From: an uncultured Lachnospiraceae bacterium
GTDB lineage: Bacteria > Bacillota > Clostridia > Lachnospirales > Lachnospiraceae
Direction: 5' to 3'
Length of the DNA stretch: 64,000 bases
Assembly: GCA_910585465.1 (NCBI GenBank)
Contig: CAJUEW010000006.1
Location: 1-64,000 of the forward strand
The translations under genes were made by a program, and so were the position numbers. A model generated the notes under the pieces. That model was not told where the DNA came from. It worked only from the letters and a program-made list of their open reading frames with translations, and ran no database searches. This document shows positions 51,247-59,454 of the stretch, piece after piece; within the stretch, counting starts at the first letter, position 1, and each line of letters opens with the position of its first letter.

Positions 51247-52452
51247 TTACGTTCCTTTCACTTCATAATAAATCCGTTCCAGCTCTTTTCGGTTCATCAG
51301 CACAGGAACCGGATAGAGCGGATTTCCCTCCTTATCCGCATAGCGGGCCATCACCGGAATGTCCTCCTCCCGGATATCAGGAAAATGCCGTGGAATCTTC
51401 ATGGAATCATTCATCGTCTGAATCCACTCAATAAAGCTTTGCGCCGCCTCCTTATCCTCCATATTCCTGTCTACAACCCCTGCATTTCTCGCCAGCCTTG
51501 CAAGCTTCTTCTCACAGAACGGGCCATACATACGGAGCACAACCGGCAGAAGCACTGCATTGGCAAGTCCGTGGGGAGTCCCGTACTGTCCGCCCAGAGA
51601 ATGAGCGACCGCGTGAATATAACCCACATAGGATTTGGTAAAGGCCACTCCCGCACAGTAAGCAGCTCTCAGCATTCCGCTTCTGGCTTCCTTATCCAGG
51701 CCATTGTCATAAGCAGCCTTCAGATGCTGATAGATCAGATGGACTGCTTCCTCCGCCATCTCCCTGGTCTCCCGTGTGGTGGAACCGCCGATATATGCCT
51801 CTACCGCATGGGTCAGCGCATCCATACCGGTAGTTGCCGTAATGCTCTTTGGAAGTCCCAGCGTTTCATGATAATCCAGCACTGCATAATGGGGAATCAG
51901 ACTGAAATCATTGATTGTGTATTTATGATGCTTCTCACTGTCCGTAATGACTGCCGCCAGCGTGGTTTCGCTTCCTGTGCCTGCAGTGGTGGGAACGGCA
52001 ATCAGAAGCGGCAGCTTCTTGTGTACCTTTAAGAGCCCCTTCATCCGGCGGATGCTCTGTCCTGGTTTTACGATTCTGGCCCCTGCCGCTTTAGCACAGT
52101 CCATGGAAGAGCCGCCGCCAAACGCAATAATAGCCTGCGCCCCATTTTTCAGATACAGTTCCCTTGCCTCTTCCGCATTCCAGATCGTTGGGTTTGCCAC
52201 AGTCCGGTCATAGACACAATAGGAAATCCCGTACTTTGTAAGCACCTCTTCCTCCAAAAACCTCGTAAGCCCCAGCGCCCGGATACCTGCGTCCGTGACA
52301 ATCATAACTGAATTTATATTTTTCTTCCGGCATATATCTGCGATTCCTGCCACGGACGGAACAATCTTCGGGTTCCGATACGGCAGGAACGGAAGCGCCG
52401 TCTTAAAAACGAACTGAAAAGTCCTGCAGTATATTCTTTTCACTATCCACAT
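51247..52452 (-). CDS. Iron-containing alcohol dehydrogenase
   Basis: A 401-aa group III ADH. ATG 52452 chosen (AAAGGA upstream). NAD motif GGGSSMDCAKAAG; metal ligands in THAVEAYIGG, HAVAHSLGGQYGTPHGLANAVLLP. It reduces an aldehyde or oxidises an alcohol with NAD(P)H. Head gene of the unit ADH-ALDH-hydE-HicB-like. A terminator of the zinc operon precedes it (52502-52536). Confidence 0.92.
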   Translation of the reverse strand: MWIVKRIYCRTFQFVFKTALPFLPYRNPKIVPSVAGIADICRKKNINSVMIVTDAGIRALGLTRFLEEEVLTKYGISYCVYDRTVANPTIWNAEEARELYLKNGAQAIIAFGGGSSMDCAKAAGARIVKPGQSIRRMKGLLKVHKKLPLLIAVPTTAGTGSETTLAAVITDSEKHHKYTINDFSLIPHYAVLDYHETLGLPKSITATTGMDALTHAVEAYIGGSTTRETREMAEEAVHLIYQHLKAAYDNGLDKEARSGMLRAAYCAGVAFTKSYVGYIHAVAHSLGGQYGTPHGLANAVLLPVVLRMYGPFCEKKLARLARNAGVVDRNMEDKEAAQSFIEWIQTMNDSMKIPRHFPDIREEDIPVMARYADKEGNPLYPVPVLMNRKELERIYYEVKGT

Positions 52453-52501
52453 AATCCTTTGCTCCTCGAACTTTTTTCTCCTTTCATACTGACGCAAATC
52501 C

Positions 52502-52536
52502 GAAAAAAGGTCAAGCATTTTTCATGCCTGGCCTTC
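52502..52536 (-). terminator. Terminator after the zinc uptake operon
   Basis: AAGGCCAGGCAT and ATGCTTGACCTT arms (two mismatches) with GAAAA loop, followed by T6 on the minus strand. Confidence 0.75.
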
Positions 52537-52578
52537 CTTTTATACTTTCTCTGTCCGCATCTTCAGCTGCCTTCCCTG

Positions 52579-53418
52579 TTATATCCTTTCTGCCAGAAAT
52601 CCGGCTATATATGCGGCAAAAAACACTCCGATATTCATACATACAATCGTCGCCCCCACCGGCGTAGACGCCAGAATAGAAACAAGAAGCCCTGACAGGG
52701 AGCAGAATACGGATATAACTGCCGAAGCAATCATAACTGCCCGAAAGCTTTTCAGCACCCGCATGGCAGAAAGCGCCGGAAAGATAATCAGCGCTGATAT
52801 GAGCAGTGAGCCGGCCAGTTTCATGGCAAGCACAATGACCGATGCCGTAATCACGGCAATCAGCAGATTATACCTGTTTGTATTGATCCCCGTGGCCTGG
52901 GCAAAGGTCTCATCAAAGGTAACTGCAAAGATTCTGTGATAAAATATCGTAAAGGTTGCCATTACCAGCAGGGACATAATAACACAGAGCCATACATCTG
53001 CTTTGGAGAGGGTCAGAATCGCCGTGGAGCCGAACAGAGTGCTGCACACATCCCCGGTCAGATTCGCGGATTTGGAGAATACATTCAAAAACAAATATCC
53101 GAAAGCAAGCGCGCCCACTGATATCATGGCAATCACCGCGTCTCCCTTCAGCTTCGCATTCTGCCCTGTGTGAAGAAGCAGAACCGCGGAAAATATAGTG
53201 ACCGGCAAAACCACCGCCATATCATTTGACACATCCAGCACCGTCGATACTGCCATGGCTCCGAATGCCACATGGGAAAGCCCGTCCCCGATAAAAGAAA
53301 ATCTTTTCAGCACCAGAGACACACCCAGAAGCGACGACGACAGCGCAATCAGCACCCCTGCGATGATCGCGTACCTCACAAACGGGTAACTAAAATAAAT
53401 GCCCAGCATTTCAAACAT
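52579..53418 (-). CDS. znuB: Zinc/manganese ABC permease (ZnuB type)
   Basis: A 279-aa ABC-3 family membrane protein. ATG 53418, with GGAGG inside the end of the ATPase gene. Eight or so membrane segments; RYAIIAGVLIALSSSLLGVSLVLKRFSFIGDGLSHVAFGAMA and the LLISALIIFPALSAM region match Znu/MntB permeases. It forms the channel for the substrate-binding lipoprotein and ATPase encoded upstream; overlap with znuC by 8 bp implies coupling. Confidence 0.93.
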   Translation of the reverse strand: MFEMLGIYFSYPFVRYAIIAGVLIALSSSLLGVSLVLKRFSFIGDGLSHVAFGAMAVSTVLDVSNDMAVVLPVTIFSAVLLLHTGQNAKLKGDAVIAMISVGALAFGYLFLNVFSKSANLTGDVCSTLFGSTAILTLSKADVWLCVIMSLLVMATFTIFYHRIFAVTFDETFAQATGINTNRYNLLIAVITASVIVLAMKLAGSLLISALIIFPALSAMRVLKSFRAVMIASAVISVFCSLSGLLVSILASTPVGATIVCMNIGVFFAAYIAGFLAERI

Positions 53419-54130
53419 GCCTCTCACCTCCAGTCACAGAAAGATAGGCTTTTCCAATTTCGCTCTGTACATACGCTTCCTTTGTCCCGAAAAACAGCGG
53501 CTCCTCACTGATATGAAGAATATGATCCGCATAGGATACGGCTGCCCGGATATCGTGGGAAACCATAATAATCGTAATCTTCTCCTTATGGTTCAGCCTT
53601 TCCAGAAGATCATACATCTCCTGCATGGCAACCGGGTCCAGCCCGGCCACCGGCTCGTCCAAAAGCAGCATATATCTGGTTGCGCAAAGGGCTCTGGCAA
53701 GTAATACCCTCTGCTGCTGCCCTCCGGACAATTCCCGGTAGCACCGTTTCGCCAGATGGGCAATTCCAAGTCTCTCCATATGCTCCCTTGCCAGGGCCTT
53801 TTCTTTTTTTCCATAAAAGGGACGCCAGCCGCACCGGTTCAGACAGCCGGACAGGACAATCTCCTGCACAGATGCCGGAAAGTCCCTCTGTACAATAGTC
53901 TGCTGGGGCAGATAACCGATGCCGTCCGCCTCCAGTCCGTCCCCCATACAAATTTCTCCGGATAAAGGAGCCTTCAGATGCAGCAGCGCTTTCATCAGCG
54001 TACTTTTTCCGGAACCATTTTCACCTACTATGCACAGATAATCTCCGCTGTTCACTTCAAAATTCAAATCCCGGACAACTGCTTTTCCCTCATACCCTAA
54101 TACCACATTTCTGCACAATAACTGAGCCAT
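53411..54130 (-). CDS. znuC: Zinc/manganese ABC ATPase (ZnuC type)
   Basis: A 239-aa ATPase. Walker A GENGSGKSTL, Q-loop GYLPQQT, signature YRELSGGQQQRVLLARAL, Walker B MLLLDEPVAGLD, H-loop VSHDI. ATG 54130 overlaps the znuA stop as TGATG. It energises metal import with ZnuB. Confidence 0.95.
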   Translation of the reverse strand: MAQLLCRNVVLGYEGKAVVRDLNFEVNSGDYLCIVGENGSGKSTLMKALLHLKAPLSGEICMGDGLEADGIGYLPQQTIVQRDFPASVQEIVLSGCLNRCGWRPFYGKKEKALAREHMERLGIAHLAKRCYRELSGGQQQRVLLARALCATRYMLLLDEPVAGLDPVAMQEMYDLLERLNHKEKITIIMVSHDIRAAVSYADHILHISEEPLFFGTKEAYVQSEIGKAYLSVTGGERHV

Positions 54131-55218
54131 CAAATCTGCCTCCCTGTCTCTGAAAGCGCTGTACGGAGTACCTCCAGATTTTTTTCCATAATAGAGAGAT
54201 AGCTTTCCCCTTCTCTCATATCCTGTTCGCTCACTGACTGCATGGAATCCAGAACCAGCACCTGTTGATCACGGGTTTTCGTGTTTCCGGCAATTGTCCG
54301 GGCAATCCTCCCGTCAGAGCCGTCAATGGCCAGCACGGCCGGAAGCCCCAGTTCATCTGCTTTGCCTGCCAGAAAAGTAATCGTTTCAAAGCTGGCCTCT
54401 GTCTCCGCAGAGCACCCGGCAAAGGCCGCATAATAGGAAATACCATAATCCTCCACCAGATAACGGAACGGAAAACGGTCTCCGAACAGCAGCACTGTAT
54501 GGGGAGACTGCTCTGCCGCCTGCATATATTCCCTGTCCAGACTGCAAAGCTTCTGCACATAGTCCGCACAGTTCCTTTCATATATATATCTGTGTCCGGT
54601 ATCCAGCTCACAGAGGGCATCTTTCAAAGCTTCGCATACGGCCTTCGCGTTGCGGAGCGAAAGCCAGATATGCTCATCATACTCCGGCTCCTCCTCTCCA
54701 TGATGAGAGTGGGCACTATGGCTTTGGTCTTTCTTCTCATGGTCGTAAGCCTCGGATTCATCATCCATATGCCCGCGGACTGTCTGCATCCCTTCCGTAT
54801 ATTCCTCTTCCTTCACAGTGCCTTCCAGAATTTCCATCAGGTTCAGCACTTTTATATCCGGGTTCTTTGTATGCTTCAACGCATCCTCCACCCAGAAATC
54901 AGACTCCCCTCCCACATAGCAAAACAGATCTGCCTCGGATATGCTCACCATATCCCATACCGTGGGCTGATAGCTGTGCAGATCCGCCCCGTTTTTCATC
55001 AGAAGAATAAGCTCTGCATCCTCTGCCTGCTCTCCCAGTATCTGCTTTGTCCAGTCATACGAAGGAAATATCGTGCATACGATTTTAAGCCTGTCATCCA
55101 ACGCGTCCCCCCGGGAAGCTGCCTGCCGCCCGCACCCTGCCGCAGACATTGCCGCCAAAATAAAAAACAGTCCCAGAAATCCTTTGGACACTTTATGTAA
55201 ATACCATTTTTTCATCAT
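54130..55218 (-). CDS. znuA: Zinc-binding lipoprotein (ZnuA type)
   Basis: A 362-aa extracytoplasmic substrate-binding protein. Lipobox SAAGC with lipidated Cys29. Family positions IFPSYDWTKQILG, ADLHSYQPT (His ligand), EHIWLSLRNAKAV (His ligand) and the DRFPFRYLVEDYGISY region (the usual His is Arg here, NGH to GDR). A His/Asp/Glu-rich loop (SHSAHSHHGEEE) at about 170 is the usual zinc-sensing loop. Fur gene stop TAA directly abuts its ATG. Confidence 0.92.
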   Translation of the reverse strand: MMKKWYLHKVSKGFLGLFFILAAMSAAGCGRQAASRGDALDDRLKIVCTIFPSYDWTKQILGEQAEDAELILLMKNGADLHSYQPTVWDMVSISEADLFCYVGGESDFWVEDALKHTKNPDIKVLNLMEILEGTVKEEEYTEGMQTVRGHMDDESEAYDHEKKDQSHSAHSHHGEEEPEYDEHIWLSLRNAKAVCEALKDALCELDTGHRYIYERNCADYVQKLCSLDREYMQAAEQSPHTVLLFGDRFPFRYLVEDYGISYYAAFAGCSAETEASFETITFLAGKADELGLPAVLAIDGSDGRIARTIAGNTKTRDQQVLVLDSMQSVSEQDMREGESYLSIMEKNLEVLRTALSETGRQI

Positions 55219-55632
55219 TTATTCATCCTTACCGCACTCCTCACACTGTCCGAACAGCACCGTCTTTCCCCCGTCGATCTGGAAATGGTGCTTTTTCATA
55301 ACACGTACAAGCAGCTCTTCGCTCTCCTGATCTTCCATATGATAAAGCCTGCCGCACACCGAGCATTTCATATGCAGATGCTTGTCACAATGCTCCCCGC
55401 ACACCATCTGGTATAAAAATCTCCGGCTGTTCTCCTTCACAAACCGCTTCACAAGCCCTTCCTTCACAAGCTCCGGCATAATACGGTATACGGTGCTCTT
55501 CCCCGGCACAGAGGCAATAGCCGGTTCCTCGCTCATCCGCCTGCACAGCTCTTCGATAGTGAAAGCCTCCTCACTGTGGGCCTTCATATATGCCAGCAGC
55601 ATTTTCTTCTGCCCGGTTTGATAATGAGCCAT
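55219..55632 (-). CDS. Fur-family regulator, probably Zur
   Basis: A 137-aa metalloregulator. Winged helix LCRRMSEEPAIASVPGKSTVYRIMPELVKEGLVKRF, then HCDKHLHMKCSVCGRLYH and C-terminal CEECG: two CxxC pairs for structural zinc. First gene of the znuACB operon, so zinc-responsive repression is the best reading. The palindrome right at its own promoter supports autoregulation. PerR or Fur cannot be excluded by sequence alone. Confidence 0.88.
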   Translation of the reverse strand: MAHYQTGQKKMLLAYMKAHSEEAFTIEELCRRMSEEPAIASVPGKSTVYRIMPELVKEGLVKRFVKENSRRFLYQMVCGEHCDKHLHMKCSVCGRLYHMEDQESEELLVRVMKKHHFQIDGGKTVLFGQCEECGKDE

Positions 55633-55648
55633 ATCACTTCCTCCAATC

Positions 55649-55692
55649 TGAGAATTACTCTCATATTATAGCCCTGTTCCGAAAAATGTCAA
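55649..55692 (-). promoter_or_regulatory. Promoter and Fur-family operator of the zinc operon
   Basis: -35 TTGACA (55692-55687), 16-bp spacer, -10 TATAAT (55670-55665). TGAGA-N5-TCTCA (55649-55663), read as a 7-1-7 box TGAGAGT-A-ATTCTCA, lies just downstream of -10, ideal for repression. Confidence 0.8.
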
Positions 55693-55742
55693 GGGGGAAT
55701 CCATTCCGTTTTCCCATACCAGTCCGGAATTTTACATCGCAT

Positions 55743-55767
55743 AAAAAAAGAGGGGATTAATCCCCTC
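55743..55767 (-). terminator. Terminator overlapping the end of the 49-aa gene
   Basis: GAGGGGA-TTAA-TCCCCTC followed by T7 on the minus strand. The left arm is the GGD-stop coding sequence. Confidence 0.88.
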
Positions 55768-55906
55768 CTGGTCCGTCCTTCCTTGGGCGTGTAGACTCCG
55801 GCAATGGTTCTGCCGGATATGTGTTTCCGGATTTTTCATCCGATGTCAAATCCACTTTCGGGATATTGCCATCATCATAAACATTCTTTACTGTCTGTTC
55901 AGGCAT
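55757..55906 (-). CDS. 49-aa peptide of unknown function ending in DGPGGD
   Basis: ATG 55906 follows GAAAGGTGG at good spacing. The product MPEQTVKNVYDDGNIPKVDL ... RPRKDGPGGD is acidic and Pro/Gly-rich with no Cys, no membrane segment and no Gly-Gly leader motif. A strong terminator overlaps the last codons. It lies 45 bp after nth on the same strand. I do not recognise the family. Confidence 0.65.
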   Translation of the reverse strand: MPEQTVKNVYDDGNIPKVDLTSDEKSGNTYPAEPLPESTRPRKDGPGGD

Positions 55907-55951
55907 TGCTGCACCACCTTTCGGATATAGCATGTGCCAAAAAACGTTTCC

Positions 55952-56674
55952 CTATACACCGGCTTTTTTACATAAATCACTGACACAGCATTTATTACAA
56001 TAAGGCTTTGTCCGCGCTGTACAGACATCCCTTCCGTGATAGACAAGCCGGTGGCAGAAGCTGCTGCCCTCTTCCGGCGGAATCAGCTTCCATAAGGCCA
56101 TCTCCACCTTCTTAGGCTCTTTCACTCCATCTACAAGCCCCATCCTGTTTACCAGACGAATACAGTGGGTATCTGTCACAATAGCAGGCTTTCCAAAGAC
56201 ATCTCCCATAATCAGGTTTGCACTTTTTCTGCCCACTCCCGGAAGCTTTAAGAGCTTATCAAAATCATCCGGCACCTTTCCGCCATACTCCTCCTTTACC
56301 ATTTTCATGCAGGCGCTGATATCCCTCGCTTTACTTTTTCCAAGACCGCACGGCCTTACAATTCTCTCAATATCCTCCACAGATGCCGCCGCCAGAGCAT
56401 CCACATCCGGGTATTTTTCATATAAGTCCTCCACTACCACATTGACTCTGGCGTCTGTACACTGGGCCGCCAGACGGACGCTTACCAAAAGCTTCCAGGC
56501 ATCGTCATAATCCAACGTACATCCTGCATCCGGATATTCTGCCTTCAGACGTCCGATCAGCTTCAGAGCCAGCTCCTTTTTTGCTTTATCAGCTTCCTTC
56601 TCCATCGTTCTTTTGTATTTCCTTTCCTCAATTTCATAGTCTGCATTATACACTTCCTTCCTGCCCTCTGTCAT
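55952..56674 (-). CDS. nth: Endonuclease III
   Basis: A 240-aa DNA glycosylase/AP lyase for oxidised pyrimidines. Helix-hairpin-helix LPGVGRKSANLIMGD with catalytic Lys, and Asp in VTDTHCIRLVNRMG. The C-terminal Fe-S cluster motif reads C-x7-C-x2-C-x5-C (CTARTKPYCNKCCVSDLC), one residue longer in the first spacer than the usual C-x6-C, plus an extra Cys. N-terminus is about 20 aa longer than usual; ATG 56674 or 56605. It follows the S8 protease gene by 18 bp. Confidence 0.92.
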   Translation of the reverse strand: MTEGRKEVYNADYEIEERKYKRTMEKEADKAKKELALKLIGRLKAEYPDAGCTLDYDDAWKLLVSVRLAAQCTDARVNVVVEDLYEKYPDVDALAAASVEDIERIVRPCGLGKSKARDISACMKMVKEEYGGKVPDDFDKLLKLPGVGRKSANLIMGDVFGKPAIVTDTHCIRLVNRMGLVDGVKEPKKVEMALWKLIPPEEGSSFCHRLVYHGRDVCTARTKPYCNKCCVSDLCKKAGV

Positions 56675-56692
56675 CCATTTTTTGTGTCCTCT

Positions 56693-57805
56693 TTATATGT
56701 TTTCTATCCCCTCAACCAGCTCTGACATAGCTTTATAAATAACCGTCCTTCCGTCCGCGGACAGAGATACCCCATATTTTTCTTCCTGCAGTACAGCGTC
56801 TGCCGTATCCTCTTCCATAAGGTATATCCCACAATTAAATATGAAAATATCCGGCTCATAAATTTTGTCAAGCAGCATAATTTTATTTTTATCAATTCTT
56901 TGATTTCCGGATAAATACAGGCTTAACGGAATAAAACTGTCATTTATAAATTTTTCAGTAAAAGCTTCTGTACGATAATCTTTTCCCTCTAATTCCCGTA
57001 TCAGTTCCTTCAGGCGCCTGTCTCCCAGGTCTGACTGTATAACAAAAGGAAGCTCTCCGCTCCCGGAATCCAGCTCCTCCCGCAGCTTTTCCGGATAAGC
57101 CTTTTGTCTGGCATTTTTCTTTATTTTCTCCAGCAGCCGGGAAAAGGAACCTGTTTCCCCACCCTCTGCCATCCTTATGATATTTCCCGCCATAACAGGC
57201 ACCGCGAAGCTGTTGGCGTGAAATGTGTGTATTCTTTCATTGCAGGGCCCGGTGAATACATACTCCCCTCCGGCAACCATACTGTTTTCTGTCCTCAGCC
57301 CAATATGATCCTGACATAAATATTCATTATTTTCTAATACGCCATACCGATCCTTACGCACTCCAATAACACCGGCCTCTGCGGCGGGAAATGTAATAAC
57401 ATTCCAATTATGAAAGGCTGCCACTATAACGGCCTCTCTCCGGACTAATTCTTTTATCTCCCTTCTGAAAACCTGATAACTATGATAATTGATCGTCCCG
57501 ATACTCATATGAATAAAATATTTCTGATTGTCCAGGCACCACCTTAATGCCGTTCTCACTCTTTTTGGCACACCTTCTCCGTTGTCATCCAATACTTTTA
57601 AATCATATATTTTGATATCCTTTTTTAAAGTATTTAAAATCGCGGCGCTTATGGTTGCGTGTGAAACTGCATTTTCCCGTACATCCTCCCCTTCTGTGAC
57701 AGTCCCGTCTTCAGCGGCTGTAAATTTCTGTATGTTTTTTGAAACGGGAAGTATGCCGGTCTGTATTCCGTCATCCAGAAAAACGATTTCCTCAATCTTC
57801 ATCAT
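56693..57805 (-). CDS. Subtilisin-like (S8) protease of the peptide cluster
   Basis: A 370-aa protein without signal peptide. Catalytic triad seen as Asp11 or Asp12 (FLDDGIQTG), His49 (AVSHATISAAIL) and Ser199 (ANSFAVPVMAG). The oxyanion Asn is probably in AAFHNWN at 133-135. The C-terminal 150 residues are unassigned. Cytosolic S8 proteases accompany radical SAM/Cys-rich peptide systems in Clostridia. Here it probably cuts the leader from the 50-aa precursor, since the exporter has no peptidase. A terminator separates it from the precursor gene, which would lower its dose. Confidence 0.8.
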   Translation of the reverse strand: MMKIEEIVFLDDGIQTGILPVSKNIQKFTAAEDGTVTEGEDVRENAVSHATISAAILNTLKKDIKIYDLKVLDDNGEGVPKRVRTALRWCLDNQKYFIHMSIGTINYHSYQVFRREIKELVRREAVIVAAFHNWNVITFPAAEAGVIGVRKDRYGVLENNEYLCQDHIGLRTENSMVAGGEYVFTGPCNERIHTFHANSFAVPVMAGNIIRMAEGGETGSFSRLLEKIKKNARQKAYPEKLREELDSGSGELPFVIQSDLGDRRLKELIRELEGKDYRTEAFTEKFINDSFIPLSLYLSGNQRIDKNKIMLLDKIYEPDIFIFNCGIYLMEEDTADAVLQEEKYGVSLSADGRTVIYKAMSELVEGIENI

Positions 57806-57840
57806 ATATTTTCCTGTATTACTTTTCTTAACAATAAAAA

Positions 57841-57872
57841 ACGGCAGAAAATTTTATTCTGCCGTTTTTTTA
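57841..57872. terminator. Terminator between precursor and protease genes
   Basis: ACGGCAGAA and TTCTGCCGT arms with AATTTTA-type loop, flanked by A-rich and T7 runs, so active on both strands. It lies 4 bp after the precursor stop codon. Confidence 0.88.
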
Positions 57873-57875
57873 CTC

Positions 57876-58028
57876 CTAGATTCGTACAACATCGGCAACG
57901 CCATTATGAGAATCAATATAATCTCTTGGGCTGCTTCCGCAAGTACAATTTGTCTTATCACAAATGTCGGAGAATGCCTGAACTGTCTGGCGTTTTACAC
58001 TTTTCTTTCTTTTCAGCTCCTTTTTCAT
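57876..58028 (-). CDS. Cys-containing ribosomal peptide precursor (50 aa)
   Basis: ATG 58028 follows the very strong site AAAGGAGGAGG at 7 nt. MKKELKRKKSVKRQTVQAFS (1-20) is a basic leader; the TVQAF resembles the TVEAY/TVEAF in Clostridia precursors I know as CLI_3235 and Clo7bot types. The core has Cys23, Cys28 and Cys30 (DICDKTNCTCGSSPRDYIDS), then HNGVADVVRI. It lies between the acyl-carrier-like gene and a terminator, the position of the precursor in this system. Only three Cys is fewer than most members. Confidence 0.8.
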   Translation of the reverse strand: MKKELKRKKSVKRQTVQAFSDICDKTNCTCGSSPRDYIDSHNGVADVVRI

Positions 58029-58046
58029 ATGTTCCTCCTCCTTTCT

Positions 58047-58358
58047 CTATTTATTTTTATATTCACCTGCTGCTTCTACTATCCGCAGAATGTGAATATA
58101 ACTGTCAAAATTATTATTCAGCACCTCTTCCTCAGGTATTTTTATCCCTGTTTCCTTTTCAATGTCCAGCAACAGCAAGACCAATGCCCGGACCGGTACA
58201 TTCAGCTTAATACCCATAAGCTTTTCACTTTTCAGTTCCGGGTTTTCCTCAAAATCAATTCCTGTCCTGAGCCTGAAAATGTCATTTATCTTATCCCTGT
58301 TTCCCTTGTATTCATCCATAGCTATCCTCATTTTTATCGGCGTTTTCTCAAATTTCAC
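58047..58358 (-). CDS. Acyl-carrier-like protein of a peptide maturation system
   Basis: A 103-aa protein. I choose GTG 58358, which follows CAAGG 10 nt after the previous stop; longer frames overlap the upstream gene. The C-terminal half (LLLDIEKETGIKIPEEEVLNNNFDSYIHIL) has the acyl-carrier fold pattern with Ser86 in FDSY where 4'-phosphopantetheine attaches in ACPs (DSL). It matches the family named peptide maturation system acyl carrier-related protein (TIGR04069, from memory). Its role in the pathway is not known. Confidence 0.7.
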   Translation of the reverse strand: MKFEKTPIKMRIAMDEYKGNRDKINDIFRLRTGIDFEENPELKSEKLMGIKLNVPVRALVLLLLDIEKETGIKIPEEEVLNNNFDSYIHILRIVEAAGEYKNK

Positions 58359-58368
58359 GTAGCCTTGA

Positions 58369-59445
58369 TCACGATAAGCTGTTGATAATGTCATCAACCA
58401 ACCGTCTCTTTTCATCCTCCGACGCTGTATCATACAGATTTCCCTTTGTTTTTTTCCATTCCCTGATACTGTCTGACACCATGCCGGAGTCTACAGACAG
58501 ATATGTTCCGGTTCCGTCCGCTGTTACTTTATCCCTGCAGTCATACATTTTATCGGATATGATATGAAATCCGACCTCCATATCATACATCTGCCTGATC
58601 CGCTGTTCTGCCTCCTCAAAGTATGATACCGGATATTCAGAAAACGAAGAGCACAACAGCGCACAGTCGCATAATACAGCTCTGGAAATTTCAAAATGAA
58701 ATTCCCCAAAATATTGGTGCCTGTATTCATTCCGCGGAAAAGCTCCTCCCGGAATTCCTAAAATTATCAGCTCAGGTCTTTCTGTTTTTTCTATCGCTTT
58801 TACGTAATGATTAAACCGCAGAATTTTATCCGTTACCGAAAGCTTATTCTCCCACATAAATCCAGGCATGGAATACATCCCGAAAATCCCGCTGTCCCTC
58901 CTTGAGGAAACCGCAGAAACTTTATATCCCAGCTTTGTAAATTCTTCCTTTAACAATAGCTGCATTTTATATTTATCCGAATTTTCCGATAATCCTGTCA
59001 CATTTATAATGGGCGTTTTAAATTCATAAAGAGTATGATATTCTCCCCCGGAAACAGTAAAATCAACTTTTCTTTCGTAATCATTTTCCGCGTTCAGCTT
59101 TGGGGGCAATAGTTTCTCAACAATTTCCCTCTCCTCAGCATTTTTGTATCTGGTATAATATATTTTTTTCTTATTTCTGACTGCCAGCACCAGCTTTTCC
59201 AGCAGCAATTCCATTGGCAGACGAAGCAATCCATCCTCAGCAAACCAGACTGTCGTACAGTCCTTTAGCGCCTCTTCAAAATTATGCTCTATTTCAACCC
59301 TTTCCCCGGAATTGTCAAGTATGTCTCCTGAAAGCCCCCATCCTCTCGGCGCAACTACTCTGGCCAGACTTGCCTCTGCACTTTTTCTGTTTTTAATTAC
59401 CGCCTCATATTCTTTGCTGTAAGGATAAACCAATACCTGTTCCAT
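58369..59445 (-). CDS. Peptide maturation system protein (TIGR04066-like)
   Basis: A 358-aa cytosolic protein with no catalytic motif I can name. N-terminal MEQVLVYPYSKEYEAV; middle TPIINVTGLSENSDKYKMQLLLKEEFTKLGYKVSAVSSRRDS, which looks like a nucleotide-binding-type beta-alpha unit of the dethiobiotin-synthetase kind; then LIILGIPGGAFP. Length and gene order fit the TIGR04066 family that always accompanies the CcpM-type radical SAM enzyme. It lies 9 bp after that gene. Confidence 0.7.
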   Translation of the reverse strand: MEQVLVYPYSKEYEAVIKNRKSAEASLARVVAPRGWGLSGDILDNSGERVEIEHNFEEALKDCTTVWFAEDGLLRLPMELLLEKLVLAVRNKKKIYYTRYKNAEEREIVEKLLPPKLNAENDYERKVDFTVSGGEYHTLYEFKTPIINVTGLSENSDKYKMQLLLKEEFTKLGYKVSAVSSRRDSGIFGMYSMPGFMWENKLSVTDKILRFNHYVKAIEKTERPELIILGIPGGAFPRNEYRHQYFGEFHFEISRAVLCDCALLCSSFSEYPVSYFEEAEQRIRQMYDMEVGFHIISDKMYDCRDKVTADGTGTYLSVDSGMVSDSIREWKKTKGNLYDTASEDEKRRLVDDIINSLS

Positions 59446-59454
59446 ATTCTCTCC

